From contig DHPL01000013.1 in the NCBI GenBank assembly GCA_002407905.1, forward strand, positions 16,748 through 27,532: DNA of 10,785 nt, in the 5' to 3' direction. Origin of the DNA: Anaerolineaceae bacterium UBA5365. GTDB taxonomy: Bacteria; Chloroflexota; Anaerolineae; Anaerolineales; Anaerolineaceae. This document shows positions 1 to 7,172 of the stretch, one piece after another; position 1 is the first letter of the stretch; each line of letters begins with the position of its first letter. The translations under genes were made by a program, and so were the position numbers. Below the pieces are notes generated by a model that saw only the letters and a list, made by a program, of their open reading frames with translations, was not told where the DNA came from and searched no databases.

Positions 1-870
1 CACGTCCTCGCCCTGGGCGTTGATCAGGTAGTCGCCGAACATTTTGTTTTCGCCGGTCTGGGGGTCGCGGGTAAAGGCAACGCCTGTACCGCTGTCATCG
101 CCCATGTTGCCGAAGACCATGGTGCAGATGTTCACTGCGGTGCCCAGGTCATCGGGAATGTTTTCGCGGCGGCGGTAGTCGATGGCGCGCTTGGCGTTCC
201 AGGAGTTGAACACAGCCTTGATGGCCAGTTCCATTTGGTGCACAGGGTCCTGCGGGAAGCCGGCGCCGGTTTCCTGCTGAACCACGTTCTTGAAGATCTC
301 AACGATCTCACGCAGATTTTCAGCAGTGAGGTCAGTATCGTTCGTGATGCCGCGTTCGGCCTTGTAGGCGGCCCAGGGGTGCTCGAATTTTTCATCCGGA
401 ATGCCCATAACCACGGACCCGAACATTTCGATCAGGCGGCGGTAGCTGTCATTCACAAAGCGCTCATTGCCGGTCAGTTCAACCATGCCGCGGGCGGTTT
501 CATCGTTCAGGCCGATGTTCAGCACGGTGTCCATCATGCCGGGCATGCTGAACTTGGCGCCGGAGCGGCAGGAGACCAGCAGGGGATTCGCTGGGTCTCC
601 GAACTTCTTGCCGGTTGCCTCTTCAACGCGGGCCAGGGCAGCCAGCGTCTGATCCCACATGTTCGCCGGGAACTGCTGACCATCCTGATAGGCAATGCAT
701 GCCTCAGTTGTGATGGTGAAGAAAGGCGGCACAGGCACGCCAATGCGGGTCATCTCTGCCAGGTTGGCACCTTTCCCACCTAATAGTGCACGCACACCGT
801 CCCAAGAGCCGGCGTACGCCTCTGCTTGCTCGACCTCGTCGAACAGGTAAACCCATTTCTTATCTGTCAT
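1..870 (-). CDS. ppdK: Pyruvate, phosphate dikinase, N-terminal part (runs off window)
   Basis: Catalyses the reversible interconversion of pyruvate + ATP + Pi and PEP + AMP + PPi, at the glycolysis/gluconeogenesis branch point in the cytosol. The 290 visible residues are the N-terminal ATP-grasp part of a family usually near 880 residues. Family landmarks are GGKGANLAEM at residues 31-40, the segment RSGAKFSMPGMMDT near 93-108, and the ATP-binding stretch NICTMVFGNMGDDSGTG followed by AFTRDP in the last quarter. The start is ATG at 870, with GGAGG (876-880) five bases upstream. The gene continues past position 1, so the swivelling His domain and the PEP-binding barrel are not visible. It is divergent from the lipoprotein gene at 1049. 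No frame damage is seen. Confidence 0.96.
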   Translation of the reverse strand, partial: MTDKKWVYLFDEVEQAEAYAGSWDGVRALLGGKGANLAEMTRIGVPVPPFFTITTEACIAYQDGQQFPANMWDQTLAALARVEEATGKKFGDPANPLLVSCRSGAKFSMPGMMDTVLNIGLNDETARGMVELTGNERFVNDSYRRLIEMFGSVVMGIPDEKFEHPWAAYKAERGITNDTDLTAENLREIVEIFKNVVQQETGAGFPQDPVHQMELAIKAVFNSWNAKRAIDYRRRENIPDDLGTAVNICTMVFGNMGDDSGTGVAFTRDPQTGENKMFGDYLINAQGEDV

Positions 871-930
871 GTATTCCTCCACAGAAATTTATCATACGCG
901 TTAGCGTTAACATTCTGACACCAACCGCTT

Positions 931-958
931 ATTGTACCATGAGCAGCGGGCAATCCAA
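931..958 (-). promoter_or_regulatory. Candidate extended -10 promoter for ppdK
   Basis: On the minus strand TACAAT (931-936) is preceded by TGG, giving the extended -10 form TGnTACAAT. A TTGGAT hexamer (953-958) lies 16 bases further up. It would start transcription near 924 and leave a leader of about 54 bases before the ppdK ATG. The -35 matches the consensus at only three positions, so the call rests mainly on the extended -10. A second possible -10, TATGAT at 891-896, has no partner -35. This is inference from motif match only. Confidence 0.45.
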
Positions 959-1048
959 GCCGGCGCAGAGGGTATATAAGCCTTGTTTTAACGCGGTTGC
1001 TAAGGTGTTCAACAAGCCTGGTGAAGGGATTGCAGATACAATCAGGAT

Positions 1049-2602
1049 GTGATCAGAAAGCGCTTTGCTTACAGATTATGGGCCCTCATGCCAACCCTGC
1101 TTTTGCTGGCCGGCGCTTGTGGTTCGCCGCCCCAGAATACTCCTCAGCCGCCGCCAGCCGAAACACCCCCGCCTGGGCCTGCGCCAAGCAGCGTACCCTC
1201 ACATTCCCTCCTGCCTGAACCCACCGGCCTGCCCCTAGTTCCAACTCAGGCTGCGCCTACCCTGGCGCCCGAACCAGAACTTAACCATAGCAGCCATTGT
1301 ACGGGCAGCTGCCTGCTGATCAACCTGCCGCTGAGCGGCGGGAATCAACCCGCCCTCCTGGACCCGCGCAGCGGGGAGCTGAGCCTGCTCCCTTTACCGG
1401 AGGGATACGCCCTGCCCCAATTGGCCAGCGCCTTAAGCCCGCGCAGCCTCCTGCTGACAAGCACAAAACTCCAGGATCCCGGCTTCGCCCTCTACGACCT
1501 GGCAAGCGGGCAGATCACCGCTAAGGTCCGTCAGAGTCCTCCGAATACGCAGGATTACGCTGCGCTCTTTCACGCGCTGAGCAAAGAGATCACTAACGAC
1601 CTGATCACAAAAGGCCTGGGCCCCTGGGCCTTGGAAGGCGGAATGCGCGAGAGCTTAAGAAAAGCCTGGCTCGATCCCGATGGCAGCGTGCTTTACTTCG
1701 CGGATACTGCTGAGGATGGCTACACCCATCTTAATCGCTACAACTTTAGGGATAGCAGCCGGGAGGCCCTGGAATCCGAGCCGCTTTACGTGGAGAGCTT
1801 CAGTCCCTCCCCGAATGGCGAATTTTTCTTGCTGCGCAAAGGGGTGAACCCGGCTTTCTCATCGCCAACCCTCACCCGGTTCTACATCCTGGACCAGGGA
1901 AAACAGCTCACTGCCCTGGACCTGCCGGTGGTACCCGCCAATGCCTATTGGTCGGCCAACTGGGAGGCAGACGGCAGCCTGAGTTTCGCCGCCTACGATA
2001 CCTTGCGCCTCCATTACATGCGCCTGCTGCGCTATGAACCAACCAGCGCAAGCCTGGAAACACGCTACAGCAAGCCTTATCATGCCTGGCTGCCAGTAGG
2101 AGAGCAGCTGGCCTTCCTGTATCTGGGCCAGGATAAAAGCGCGCTCAGCCTGGTAAGCGAAGGCCAGGCAGAGCAGGTGTATTACATCCCTGAGCAATGC
2201 CAACGCCTCTACCCGGGAGACGCTGATGTCAGCCTCTACCTCCGCTGCCAGGATGGGGCAATGCCCTGGCAAGTCTTGAACACTGCAGGTGAATTACAGC
2301 CCTCCGCAACAGGCCCGCGGATCCAGCCCCAAACCAGCCCGACCGGTTGGACCCTGATTGAAACCCGCGAGGGCGACCAAAGCAAGCTCCTGCTGCGCAA
2401 AGATAACAGGCAATTCGAACTGGAAACGGTGAACCTGCGCCAAAGTTTTTGGCAGCCGGATGGCGAAGTATGGATCTTCCTCAGCCAGACAGGGCTATGG
2501 CGGGTAGATTTGGAGACGGAGGCTGTGAGCAAACTCTTAGGCAATTTGGCCTACGATTACCCCCGCCTAGAGGCTTATTGGATCAAATATCCCCCGGATT
2601 AG
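1049..2602 (+). CDS. Lipoprotein with beta-propeller-like repeats, function unknown
   Basis: A 517-residue protein, probably exported and membrane-anchored. Residues 1-24 form a lipoprotein signal: basic RKR, a hydrophobic core TLLLLAG, then Cys24 as the likely lipidated residue. The residue at -3 is Ala rather than the usual Leu, so the lipobox is acceptable but not ideal. Residues 25-78 are a Pro/Ala/Thr-rich linker. The remainder shows repeating strand patterns with loops such as DPDGSVLYF (209-217), SPSPNGEFFL (252-261), WEADGSLSF (305-313) and WQPDGEVWIF near 467. These resemble TolB or WD40-type propeller blades, though no specific family is recognised. Cys84 and Cys88 could pair. GTG is the start: an in-frame stop lies 24 bases upstream, and the alternative ATG at 1088 would remove the basic n-region. 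It is the only plus-strand gene and ends overlapping the nitroreductase gene by 20 bases. Confidence 0.85.
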   Translation: MIRKRFAYRLWALMPTLLLLAGACGSPPQNTPQPPPAETPPPGPAPSSVPSHSLLPEPTGLPLVPTQAAPTLAPEPELNHSSHCTGSCLLINLPLSGGNQPALLDPRSGELSLLPLPEGYALPQLASALSPRSLLLTSTKLQDPGFALYDLASGQITAKVRQSPPNTQDYAALFHALSKEITNDLITKGLGPWALEGGMRESLRKAWLDPDGSVLYFADTAEDGYTHLNRYNFRDSSREALESEPLYVESFSPSPNGEFFLLRKGVNPAFSSPTLTRFYILDQGKQLTALDLPVVPANAYWSANWEADGSLSFAAYDTLRLHYMRLLRYEPTSASLETRYSKPYHAWLPVGEQLAFLYLGQDKSALSLVSEGQAEQVYYIPEQCQRLYPGDADVSLYLRCQDGAMPWQVLNTAGELQPSATGPRIQPQTSPTGWTLIETREGDQSKLLLRKDNRQFELETVNLRQSFWQPDGEVWIFLSQTGLWRVDLETEAVSKLLGNLAYDYPRLEAYWIKYPPD

Positions 2603-3116
2603 CCCCAAAAACTTCCCAGGAAACATTCTTAGGGTCATACTGGGTGCGCGGCTCACGTTGTTCGGCGGGATGCCCAATAAAAATGACATTCAGCGGTGAA
2701 ACCCTTTCTGGCAGCTTAAGGACTTTACTTACACGTTTGCTCTCCGCCTCCAAAGGGTGCACACCGCACCAAACCGCACCCAAACCAAGGGCAGTGGCAG
2801 CCAGCAGCAGGTTCTGAGTGGCTGCCGAGCAATCCTGGACCCAAAACCGCTTCGACACCAGGCTCTTGATGCCCCCCAAGTCGCCGCAAACGCATATCGC
2901 CAGGGGGGCGACTATCCGGCTGTAGGGGCTGACACCCCGCAAAGCTTCCAAACGCTCCGGGTCCTGAACCACCACAAAGCGCCAGGGCTTGAGGTTCATC
3001 GCGCTGGGGGCGGCCATTGCCGCCTTCAGCAAAGCCTCGATTTGTTCACCAGTTACCGGCTGCGGGGTAAATCTGCGAACGCTGCGCCGCTGGTAAATGA
3101 AGTCCAATTCTTTCAT
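2583..3116 (-). CDS. Nitroreductase family FMN-dependent oxidoreductase
   Basis: A 177-residue flavoprotein of the nitroreductase fold. The family uses FMN and NAD(P)H to reduce nitro groups, quinones, enones or other acceptors; the true substrate cannot be read from sequence. The N-terminal RRSVRRF (10-16) is the classic FMN-phosphate-binding start. It is followed by the AAMAAPSAMNLKPWRF region, a central AATALGLGAVWCGV helix, and a C-terminal FIGHPAE with basic residues, all typical. Length is normal for the compact subgroup. ATG at 3116 is chosen over an in-frame TTG at 3128 because it overlaps the previous gene's stop as TGATG, suggesting coupled translation; the TTG has a GGGGAG only two bases away. 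It is the last gene of the tdk operon. Its 3' end overlaps the opposing lipoprotein gene, and no terminator hairpin is visible between them. Confidence 0.9.
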   Translation of the reverse strand: MKELDFIYQRRSVRRFTPQPVTGEQIEALLKAAMAAPSAMNLKPWRFVVVQDPERLEALRGVSPYSRIVAPLAICVCGDLGGIKSLVSKRFWVQDCSAATQNLLLAATALGLGAVWCGVHPLEAESKRVSKVLKLPERVSPLNVIFIGHPAEQREPRTQYDPKNVSWEVFGANPGDI

Positions 3117-3637
3117 CAGTCTATCCAATTCTCCCCGTGCGTTTTGCGTTTCTCTTGAACTTCAAAGTATTCCTGCCCCAAAGCCAGTCCGCTTGGCGCT
3201 CCTACGAAAACAAAGACCATGGGCAGCCAGATTGCAGGCAGGTGCAGGGCATCCTGCACAAGGCCTGTGTACCATGCGCTGGGGTAGATCTGGCGCTGAT
3301 AAGCCGCCAGCCCCAGGGCATCAACCTCCTCGAAGAGCAAGCTGCGCAGTTGGGCTTCGGCCTGCCAGGAGATGGGCACCAAAACACCATCGGTATTTTC
3401 CTGGGCCCGCGCCAGGCTCACCAGGCCAAAAGGCACCATTCGGCCGTCATTGATTGCTTCGGCGCGCAGGCGGTTAAGGAGTTCGTAATCAGTAACAGCC
3501 ATCAGGTTCAGGATTTCCCCATAAGCAGGGGGCAACTTCTCAGGCACCGCCAATAAGGCTGAAGTTTCTGCCTCGCTAAGCAGACGGGGACCCAGATCGC
3601 GGATCTGCGAGCGGTCTTCCTGAAAGTGAAAATCCAT
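3116..3637 (-). CDS. Conserved-looking hypothetical protein, 173 residues
   Basis: Not recognised. The protein is acidic at its N-terminus, mostly helical in appearance (residues 20-110), and has one hydrophobic stretch at about 131-148 (LHLPAIWLPMVFVFVG). That stretch is too proline-broken for a confident membrane segment and may be a buried strand. The C-terminal tail (156-173) is highly charged. No signal peptide, Cys cluster or catalytic motif stands out. It is very probably a real gene: it starts three bases after the hydrolase stop (TAG at 3641-3643), shares one base with the nitroreductase start, and fills its interval exactly. No Shine-Dalgarno is visible before ATG 3637, so translation probably depends on coupling to the upstream gene. 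Its position between a hydrolase and a nitroreductase suggests a shared pathway, but that is inference. Confidence 0.75.
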   Translation of the reverse strand: MDFHFQEDRSQIRDLGPRLLSEAETSALLAVPEKLPPAYGEILNLMAVTDYELLNRLRAEAINDGRMVPFGLVSLARAQENTDGVLVPISWQAEAQLRSLLFEEVDALGLAAYQRQIYPSAWYTGLVQDALHLPAIWLPMVFVFVGAPSGLALGQEYFEVQEKRKTHGENWID

Positions 3638-3640
3638 TGG

Positions 3641-4399
3641 CTAGATGCTTACAATGAGCGCCCCGGTTGCCATCGGTTCTTCGAGCATCGGCATATGGCC
3701 AGCCTTGGGCAGAACGCAGAGCCGGGCATCCGCTTTGAGGCTTCCCAATTCCTTGCCCAATTCGAGGGCGACGATCTTATCCTGCGCGCCAACGATGGCC
3801 AGGAAGGGGCAGGCGAGCCCTGCGATCACATCCCGGCGGTCCGGCCGGCTGGCGAGAGCGTGCAAAACGTTCCAAAGCCCTTTGGGATTGTTCTCGGCGA
3901 TTTGCAAACTCATGGCATGGTTCAGTTCCAGGTCGTCTGAAAGGCGCGGCGCCAGGCTTTCAGCAAGAACCTGGCTGCCTTCAGTAAGGATCGCTTCAGC
4001 GTCTTTCAAGCGGCCAGCCTTCTTTTCAGGCGTGTCTGCGCGGGCATTGCTGGCAACCAGGACCAAACCAGCCAAGCGCTCAGGGTGCCGCTCGGCGAAT
4101 GCCAGGCTGAGGTATCCGCCCATGGAATGCCCGGCAAGCACCGCTTTCTCCAGGCCAAGCGCGTCCATCAATTCCGCTATGTCGTCTGCCTGCTGCTCCA
4201 GGCTGCCATCCGCTTCACCCAGGCTGCTTTTTCCCTGGCCGCGTAAGTCTGGAGTGATGAAGTAGGCCTGGTCAGCGTAAAGGTCCACCACCGGCTGCCA
4301 AATGCCGTGGTTCAGCCCAAGGCCGTGCAGGAGGATGATCGGGCGGCCTTCGCCGCGGGTCTCGAGTTCAAATTCAAGGGAGGGTGTTTTAAGACGCAT
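3641..4399 (-). CDS. Alpha/beta hydrolase fold enzyme
   Basis: A 252-residue alpha/beta hydrolase with a complete apparent catalytic triad. The nucleophile elbow is GHSMGG with Ser92, the acid is Asp207 in VGAQDKIV, and the base is His235 in KAGHMPMLEEP. LLHGLG (23-28) supplies the oxyanion hole, and DLRGQGKSS (51-59) is the usual loop after strand 4. The pattern fits the broad group of esterases, lactonases and 3-oxoadipate enol-lactonase-like enzymes; the substrate is unknown. The start is ATG at 4399, with AAGGA about eight bases upstream inside the end of cca. A longer reading from 4456 would lie in cca coding sequence and adds a residue stretch unlike the family. The gene overlaps cca by 11 bases, so coupling is likely. 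The C-terminus is slightly short, lacking the final helix often seen after the His loop. Confidence 0.92.
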   Translation of the reverse strand: MRLKTPSLEFELETRGEGRPIILLHGLGLNHGIWQPVVDLYADQAYFITPDLRGQGKSSLGEADGSLEQQADDIAELMDALGLEKAVLAGHSMGGYLSLAFAERHPERLAGLVLVASNARADTPEKKAGRLKDAEAILTEGSQVLAESLAPRLSDDLELNHAMSLQIAENNPKGLWNVLHALASRPDRRDVIAGLACPFLAIVGAQDKIVALELGKELGSLKADARLCVLPKAGHMPMLEEPMATGALIVSI

Positions 4400-5897
4400 C
4401 AGTATTCCTTTCGTGTTCCTTAAGATACTCAGCCGCGAATCGATAAGCCGCGGCACTATCCTGAACCTGGCCGCTCACCTGGGCTTCGCGGATGGCTTCC
4501 AGCAGTTCGCCCAATAAGCGGGAAGGCGGCAAGCCGAATTGCTTCATCAGGTCATCCCCAGTGACCAATTTCTGGGGGCGGACCAGTTGTGTGGGTTGAT
4601 CAAACCAGGCTGTCAGCATGGTGAGCGTGGCGTCTAATTCCTGGCGCCAGGCCTGTTCGCTCAGTTTCTCTCCGCGGGCAGCCAGGGTATCGCAAATACT
4701 CATCAGGGCTACGTCCACACCGGCGGAACCCAGGTCCTTATAGTAGCGATAAACCGCCCGCGGGCTGATCGCCCCGCCATCGTAGGCCAGCAAGTGCACG
4801 CGCATGTGGTTGGCTACCAGTTTAACCAGGTAATCCTGCTCTTCCCGTCCCAAAAGCAGCGCTTCTGCCAACCCGTTCGCCATTTCCGCGCCAAGTTTGG
4901 GATGCCCGTAGAAGTGTGGGCTGCCATCGGGCTTACTGCCCTGGCTGGCGGGCTTTCCCGCGTCGTGGTAGAGCCCGGCGAGGTAAAAAAGCAGATACCG
5001 CGGCCGGCCAGCCTGGATCGGACGGCTGAAAAGTGCCTTTAGGCCCTCTGTGTAAGGAGTTAGCGCCGAAAGCAGCTCATCAATCTTATAAGCCTCACTT
5101 TGTACGGGCTTGCCAAGGCTGAAGTTGACCACTGCCTCCAGATAATCCAGTAAAACCAGGGTGTGCTGCCAAAGCGAATAGATATGCGGTTCGATGGCTG
5201 GCAGTTCTTTAAGCACCCCAATCTGCGGGCAGGCAGCCTCCAGCAGGCCGTATTGGTCCAAGACCGCGATATTTTTCGCCACACCGGGTAAGGACAGAAT
5301 TTTGATTAATTCATCGCGCACGCGTTCACCGGAAACACGTCCCAGCCTGGAACCTGCCTGGCGCATCGCGGCCGCGGTGGCAGCATCGGGCTGCAAGCTG
5401 TAATCCAGGAGCATGCGCACGCCGCGCAGGGCCCTCAGCGGGTCAAGCTCCAGGGAGGCAGCGGAAGCCTGGCGCAGGATGCCCTCCTGCAGGTCTTGCT
5501 GACCGCTCAGGGGGTCAATGATGGTCTCAAGGTCCGCGAGGTCAATGCTCAGGGTATTAACCGTAAAATCCCGATGATTCAGATCGTCAAGCAGGCTGTC
5601 GCCTGAAAAGGATACAAAATCCAGAAGCGTTTCAGAGGGCTTGCCCTGGTGCAGGATCACCCGGGCGGTCTTGCGTTCATCGTCCAGGGTAAAACCAGCC
5701 GCATGGAGTTCGCGGAGCACAGCACTTGCCAATTCCAAAGAACCGGAGCCCAGGCAAAAATCCAGGTCTTTCACCGGGCGGCCCAATACCAGGTCGCGCA
5801 GAGCCCCCCCAACAAGATAGACCGCCTGGCCCTCCGGTTTTATGCGCTGGACAAGCTCAAGGATCCGCCGCGTTTCCGGCTCAAAGCGGAGTTTCAT
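4389..5897 (-). CDS. cca: CCA tRNA nucleotidyltransferase / poly(A) polymerase family with HD domain
   Basis: Adds or repairs the 3'-CCA end of tRNA using CTP and ATP, a template-independent cytosolic reaction. The 502 residues hold a class II nucleotidyltransferase head: GGALRD (30-35), the catalytic DLD (44-46), and HRDFTVN (108-114) where RRDFTxN is commoner. DPLRALRGVR (152-161) is also present and normally helps select CTP/ATP. The middle carries an HD-type phosphohydrolase domain with candidate metal ligands His245, His311-Asp312 (YHDAGKP), His332 and His364 (VANHMR). A C-terminal helical tail follows. The related poly(A) polymerases share the head, so CCA-adding activity is the likelier but not proven role. 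ATG 5897 lies inside the end of hpt (17-base overlap) with only a weak AAAAG upstream, so translation is probably coupled. Confidence 0.92.
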   Translation of the reverse strand: MKLRFEPETRRILELVQRIKPEGQAVYLVGGALRDLVLGRPVKDLDFCLGSGSLELASAVLRELHAAGFTLDDERKTARVILHQGKPSETLLDFVSFSGDSLLDDLNHRDFTVNTLSIDLADLETIIDPLSGQQDLQEGILRQASAASLELDPLRALRGVRMLLDYSLQPDAATAAAMRQAGSRLGRVSGERVRDELIKILSLPGVAKNIAVLDQYGLLEAACPQIGVLKELPAIEPHIYSLWQHTLVLLDYLEAVVNFSLGKPVQSEAYKIDELLSALTPYTEGLKALFSRPIQAGRPRYLLFYLAGLYHDAGKPASQGSKPDGSPHFYGHPKLGAEMANGLAEALLLGREEQDYLVKLVANHMRVHLLAYDGGAISPRAVYRYYKDLGSAGVDVALMSICDTLAARGEKLSEQAWRQELDATLTMLTAWFDQPTQLVRPQKLVTGDDLMKQFGLPPSRLLGELLEAIREAQVSGQVQDSAAAYRFAAEYLKEHERNTDAS

Positions 5898-6438
5898 ACT
5901 TTTCGAGGTCTACCACGCCAATGAAGGGCAGGTTTCGCCAGTATTCGTCGATATCCAGGCCATAGCCAAAAACGTACGCATTGGGGATTTGGAACCCGCA
6001 GTACTTCACCGGTACATCCACCTCGCGGCGTTCAACCTTATCCAGCAAGGTGCAGATATACAATGAGGCTGGGTTACGGGTTTGCAGCATTTCGATGACC
6101 GAGGCAAGCGTGCGCCCCGAATCGATAATATCTTCCACGATGAGCACATGCCTGCCCTTGATGGCGGCATTCAGGTCCAGGGTAATGCGCACTTCCCCGG
6201 AGGATTCGCGGGCTCCCAGCCCGTAAGAGGAAACCGCCAGGAACTCGATGGCCAGGGGGAGGCGGATCTCTTTGATCAGGTCGGTCATGAACATCACCCC
6301 GCCTCTCAGGATGCAGACCACCATCAGGTCCTTATCCGCGTAGTCGCGGGTGATCTCGGCGCCAAGCGCGCGTATGCGCTCCTGCAGGTCTTCTTCGGTA
6401 ATCAGTACTTCTTTGATGAAATCGCGCCAATCTTGCAT
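5881..6438 (-). CDS. hpt: Hypoxanthine (guanine) phosphoribosyltransferase
   Basis: Salvages hypoxanthine and/or guanine with PRPP to give IMP or GMP. At 185 residues it matches the usual bacterial length. Motifs in order are LRGG (44-47, pyrophosphate-binding loop), SSYG (70-73, flexible active-site loop), and VLIVEDIIDSGRT (98-110), the PRPP signature with acidic pair Glu102-Asp103. A base-binding segment, YVFGYGLD, lies near the C-terminus. The start ATG 6438 has GAGG five to six bases upstream, and that site overlaps the tdk stop codon. The gene sits between tdk and cca, an operon position consistent with nucleotide metabolism. Whether hypoxanthine or guanine is preferred cannot be told from this sequence. 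Confidence 0.96.
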   Translation of the reverse strand: MQDWRDFIKEVLITEEDLQERIRALGAEITRDYADKDLMVVCILRGGVMFMTDLIKEIRLPLAIEFLAVSSYGLGARESSGEVRITLDLNAAIKGRHVLIVEDIIDSGRTLASVIEMLQTRNPASLYICTLLDKVERREVDVPVKYCGFQIPNAYVFGYGLDIDEYWRNLPFIGVVDLEKYETPL

Positions 6439-6447
6439 TTTGACCTC

Positions 6448-7020
6448 TTAATCCCGGGGTACTTCGTGGCAGCGCCGGCAGCGTGCCTCGTAGAGCTCAG
6501 CCGCGCCAACGATCACAATCGGGTCATTGTAATGCGCGGGTTTTCCGTTTACCAGGCGTTGGGTTCGGCTGGCATCCTCGCCGCATTTCATGCAGATCGC
6601 GTTGAGTTTATCCACCCGCTCGGCCTTCACGATCATGCTCGGCATACAGCCAAACGGCTCGCCGCGGAAATCAGTATCCAGCCCGGTCACGATCACCCTC
6701 AGGCCCCTGTCGGCAAGTTCACTGGCCACATCCACGATGCCATCGTCGAAGAACTGTGCTTCATCGATGCCCACCACGGTGACATCATCCTCCAGTTTTT
6801 CCAGCAATTCCTTCGAGTTGTTGATCGGGATGGCTTCCACGTCGCTGCCTGAATGCGATTTCACGCGGCTGTAGGCGTAGCGTGTATCGATGATGGGTTT
6901 AAATACCTGTACTTTCTGCTTAGCGATCACTGCCCGCCTTACACGGCGGATGAGTTCTTCGGTCTTTCCGCAGAACATGGACCCGGTAACAACTTCGATG
7001 GAACCAAAATGATGGGGCAT
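6448..7020 (-). CDS. tdk: Thymidine kinase (type II, zinc-containing)
   Basis: Phosphorylates thymidine (and deoxyuridine) with ATP to dTMP, the entry step of thymidine salvage. The 190 residues are typical of the short TK1-like family. The P-loop is GSMFCGKT (13-20). DEAQFF (86-91) carries the Walker B Asp and the catalytic Glu87. [12 protein letters not shown] (113-124) is the substrate-side segment. The zinc ribbon uses Cys143, Cys146, Cys181 and Cys184. The lasso loop between the Cys pairs is present. The start ATG 7020 has a strong AAGGAG (7026-7031) five bases upstream. It is the first gene of the minus-strand operon that continues to the nitroreductase, and it lies just after the terminator of the ribosomal-protein operon, so it needs its own promoter. 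Confidence 0.97.
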   Translation of the reverse strand: MPHHFGSIEVVTGSMFCGKTEELIRRVRRAVIAKQKVQVFKPIIDTRYAYSRVKSHSGSDVEAIPINNSKELLEKLEDDVTVVGIDEAQFFDDGIVDVASELADRGLRVIVTGLDTDFRGEPFGCMPSMIVKAERVDKLNAICMKCGEDASRTQRLVNGKPAHYNDPIVIVGAAELYEARCRRCHEVPRD

Positions 7021-7040
7021 GCTTACTCCTTAAAGGTGCT

Positions 7041-7056
7041 GCCCATCGGGATGGGC
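7041..7056 (-). other. Hairpin in the tdk 5' leader
   Basis: A perfect 6-bp stem, GCCCAT and ATGGGC, closes a four-base loop. It sits nine bases upstream of the AAGGAG ribosome binding site of tdk. No T-tract follows, so it is not a terminator. It may stabilise the mRNA or influence ribosome access; a chance palindrome is possible. Confidence 0.45.
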
Positions 7057-7067
7057 GCCAGGTTCTA

Positions 7068-7096
7068 ATTGTACTCAAGACCGCTGAACAGGAAAA
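7068..7096 (-). promoter_or_regulatory. Candidate promoter for the tdk-hpt-cca operon
   Basis: Downstream of the rpmE terminator the minus strand shows TACAAT (7068-7073). Seventeen bases upstream is TTTTCC (7091-7096), which matches a -35 only weakly. A start near 7061 would give a leader of about 40 bases containing the hairpin at 7041-7056 and the tdk Shine-Dalgarno. The placement between a terminator and an operon start supports it more than the motif does. Confidence 0.4.
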
Positions 7097-7119
7097 CTTA
7101 AAGACGTAAAGAAGGGACG

Positions 7120-7143
7120 AAAAAAGGCAGGTTTCCCTGCCTT
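7120..7143 (-). terminator. Rho-independent terminator of the rplU-rpmA-rpmE operon
   Basis: Read on the minus strand, an 8-bp perfect stem (AAGGCAGG and CCTGCCTT, 7143-7136 and 7131-7124) is closed by a GAAA tetraloop. The U-run (7125-7120) is formed partly from the stem base. It lies 30 bases after the rpmE stop codon. This is a textbook intrinsic terminator for the ribosomal-protein operon and insulates tdk from its strong promoter. Confidence 0.9.
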
Positions 7144-7172
7144 CCTATTTGACTTTCTTACCTAGGGTCGGT

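Noticed and set aside
235..783. 182-codon open frame on the plus strand opposite ppdK
   Set aside because: It is antisense to unmistakable ppdK coding sequence, lacks a recognisable product, and is a codon-bias shadow in GC-rich DNA.
901..912. GCGTTA direct repeat and near-palindrome upstream of ppdK as an operator
   Set aside because: Too short and imperfect to support a regulator site without conservation data.
3645..4265. 206-codon plus-strand open frame opposite the alpha/beta hydrolase
   Set aside because: The product is Ser/Arg/Ala-rich low-complexity sequence, typical of an antisense shadow. The minus strand has a complete catalytic triad.
6082..6852. 256-codon open frame on the plus strand opposite hpt and tdk
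   Set aside because: It spans two well-identified genes on the other strand, including their junction, and its product resembles no protein family.
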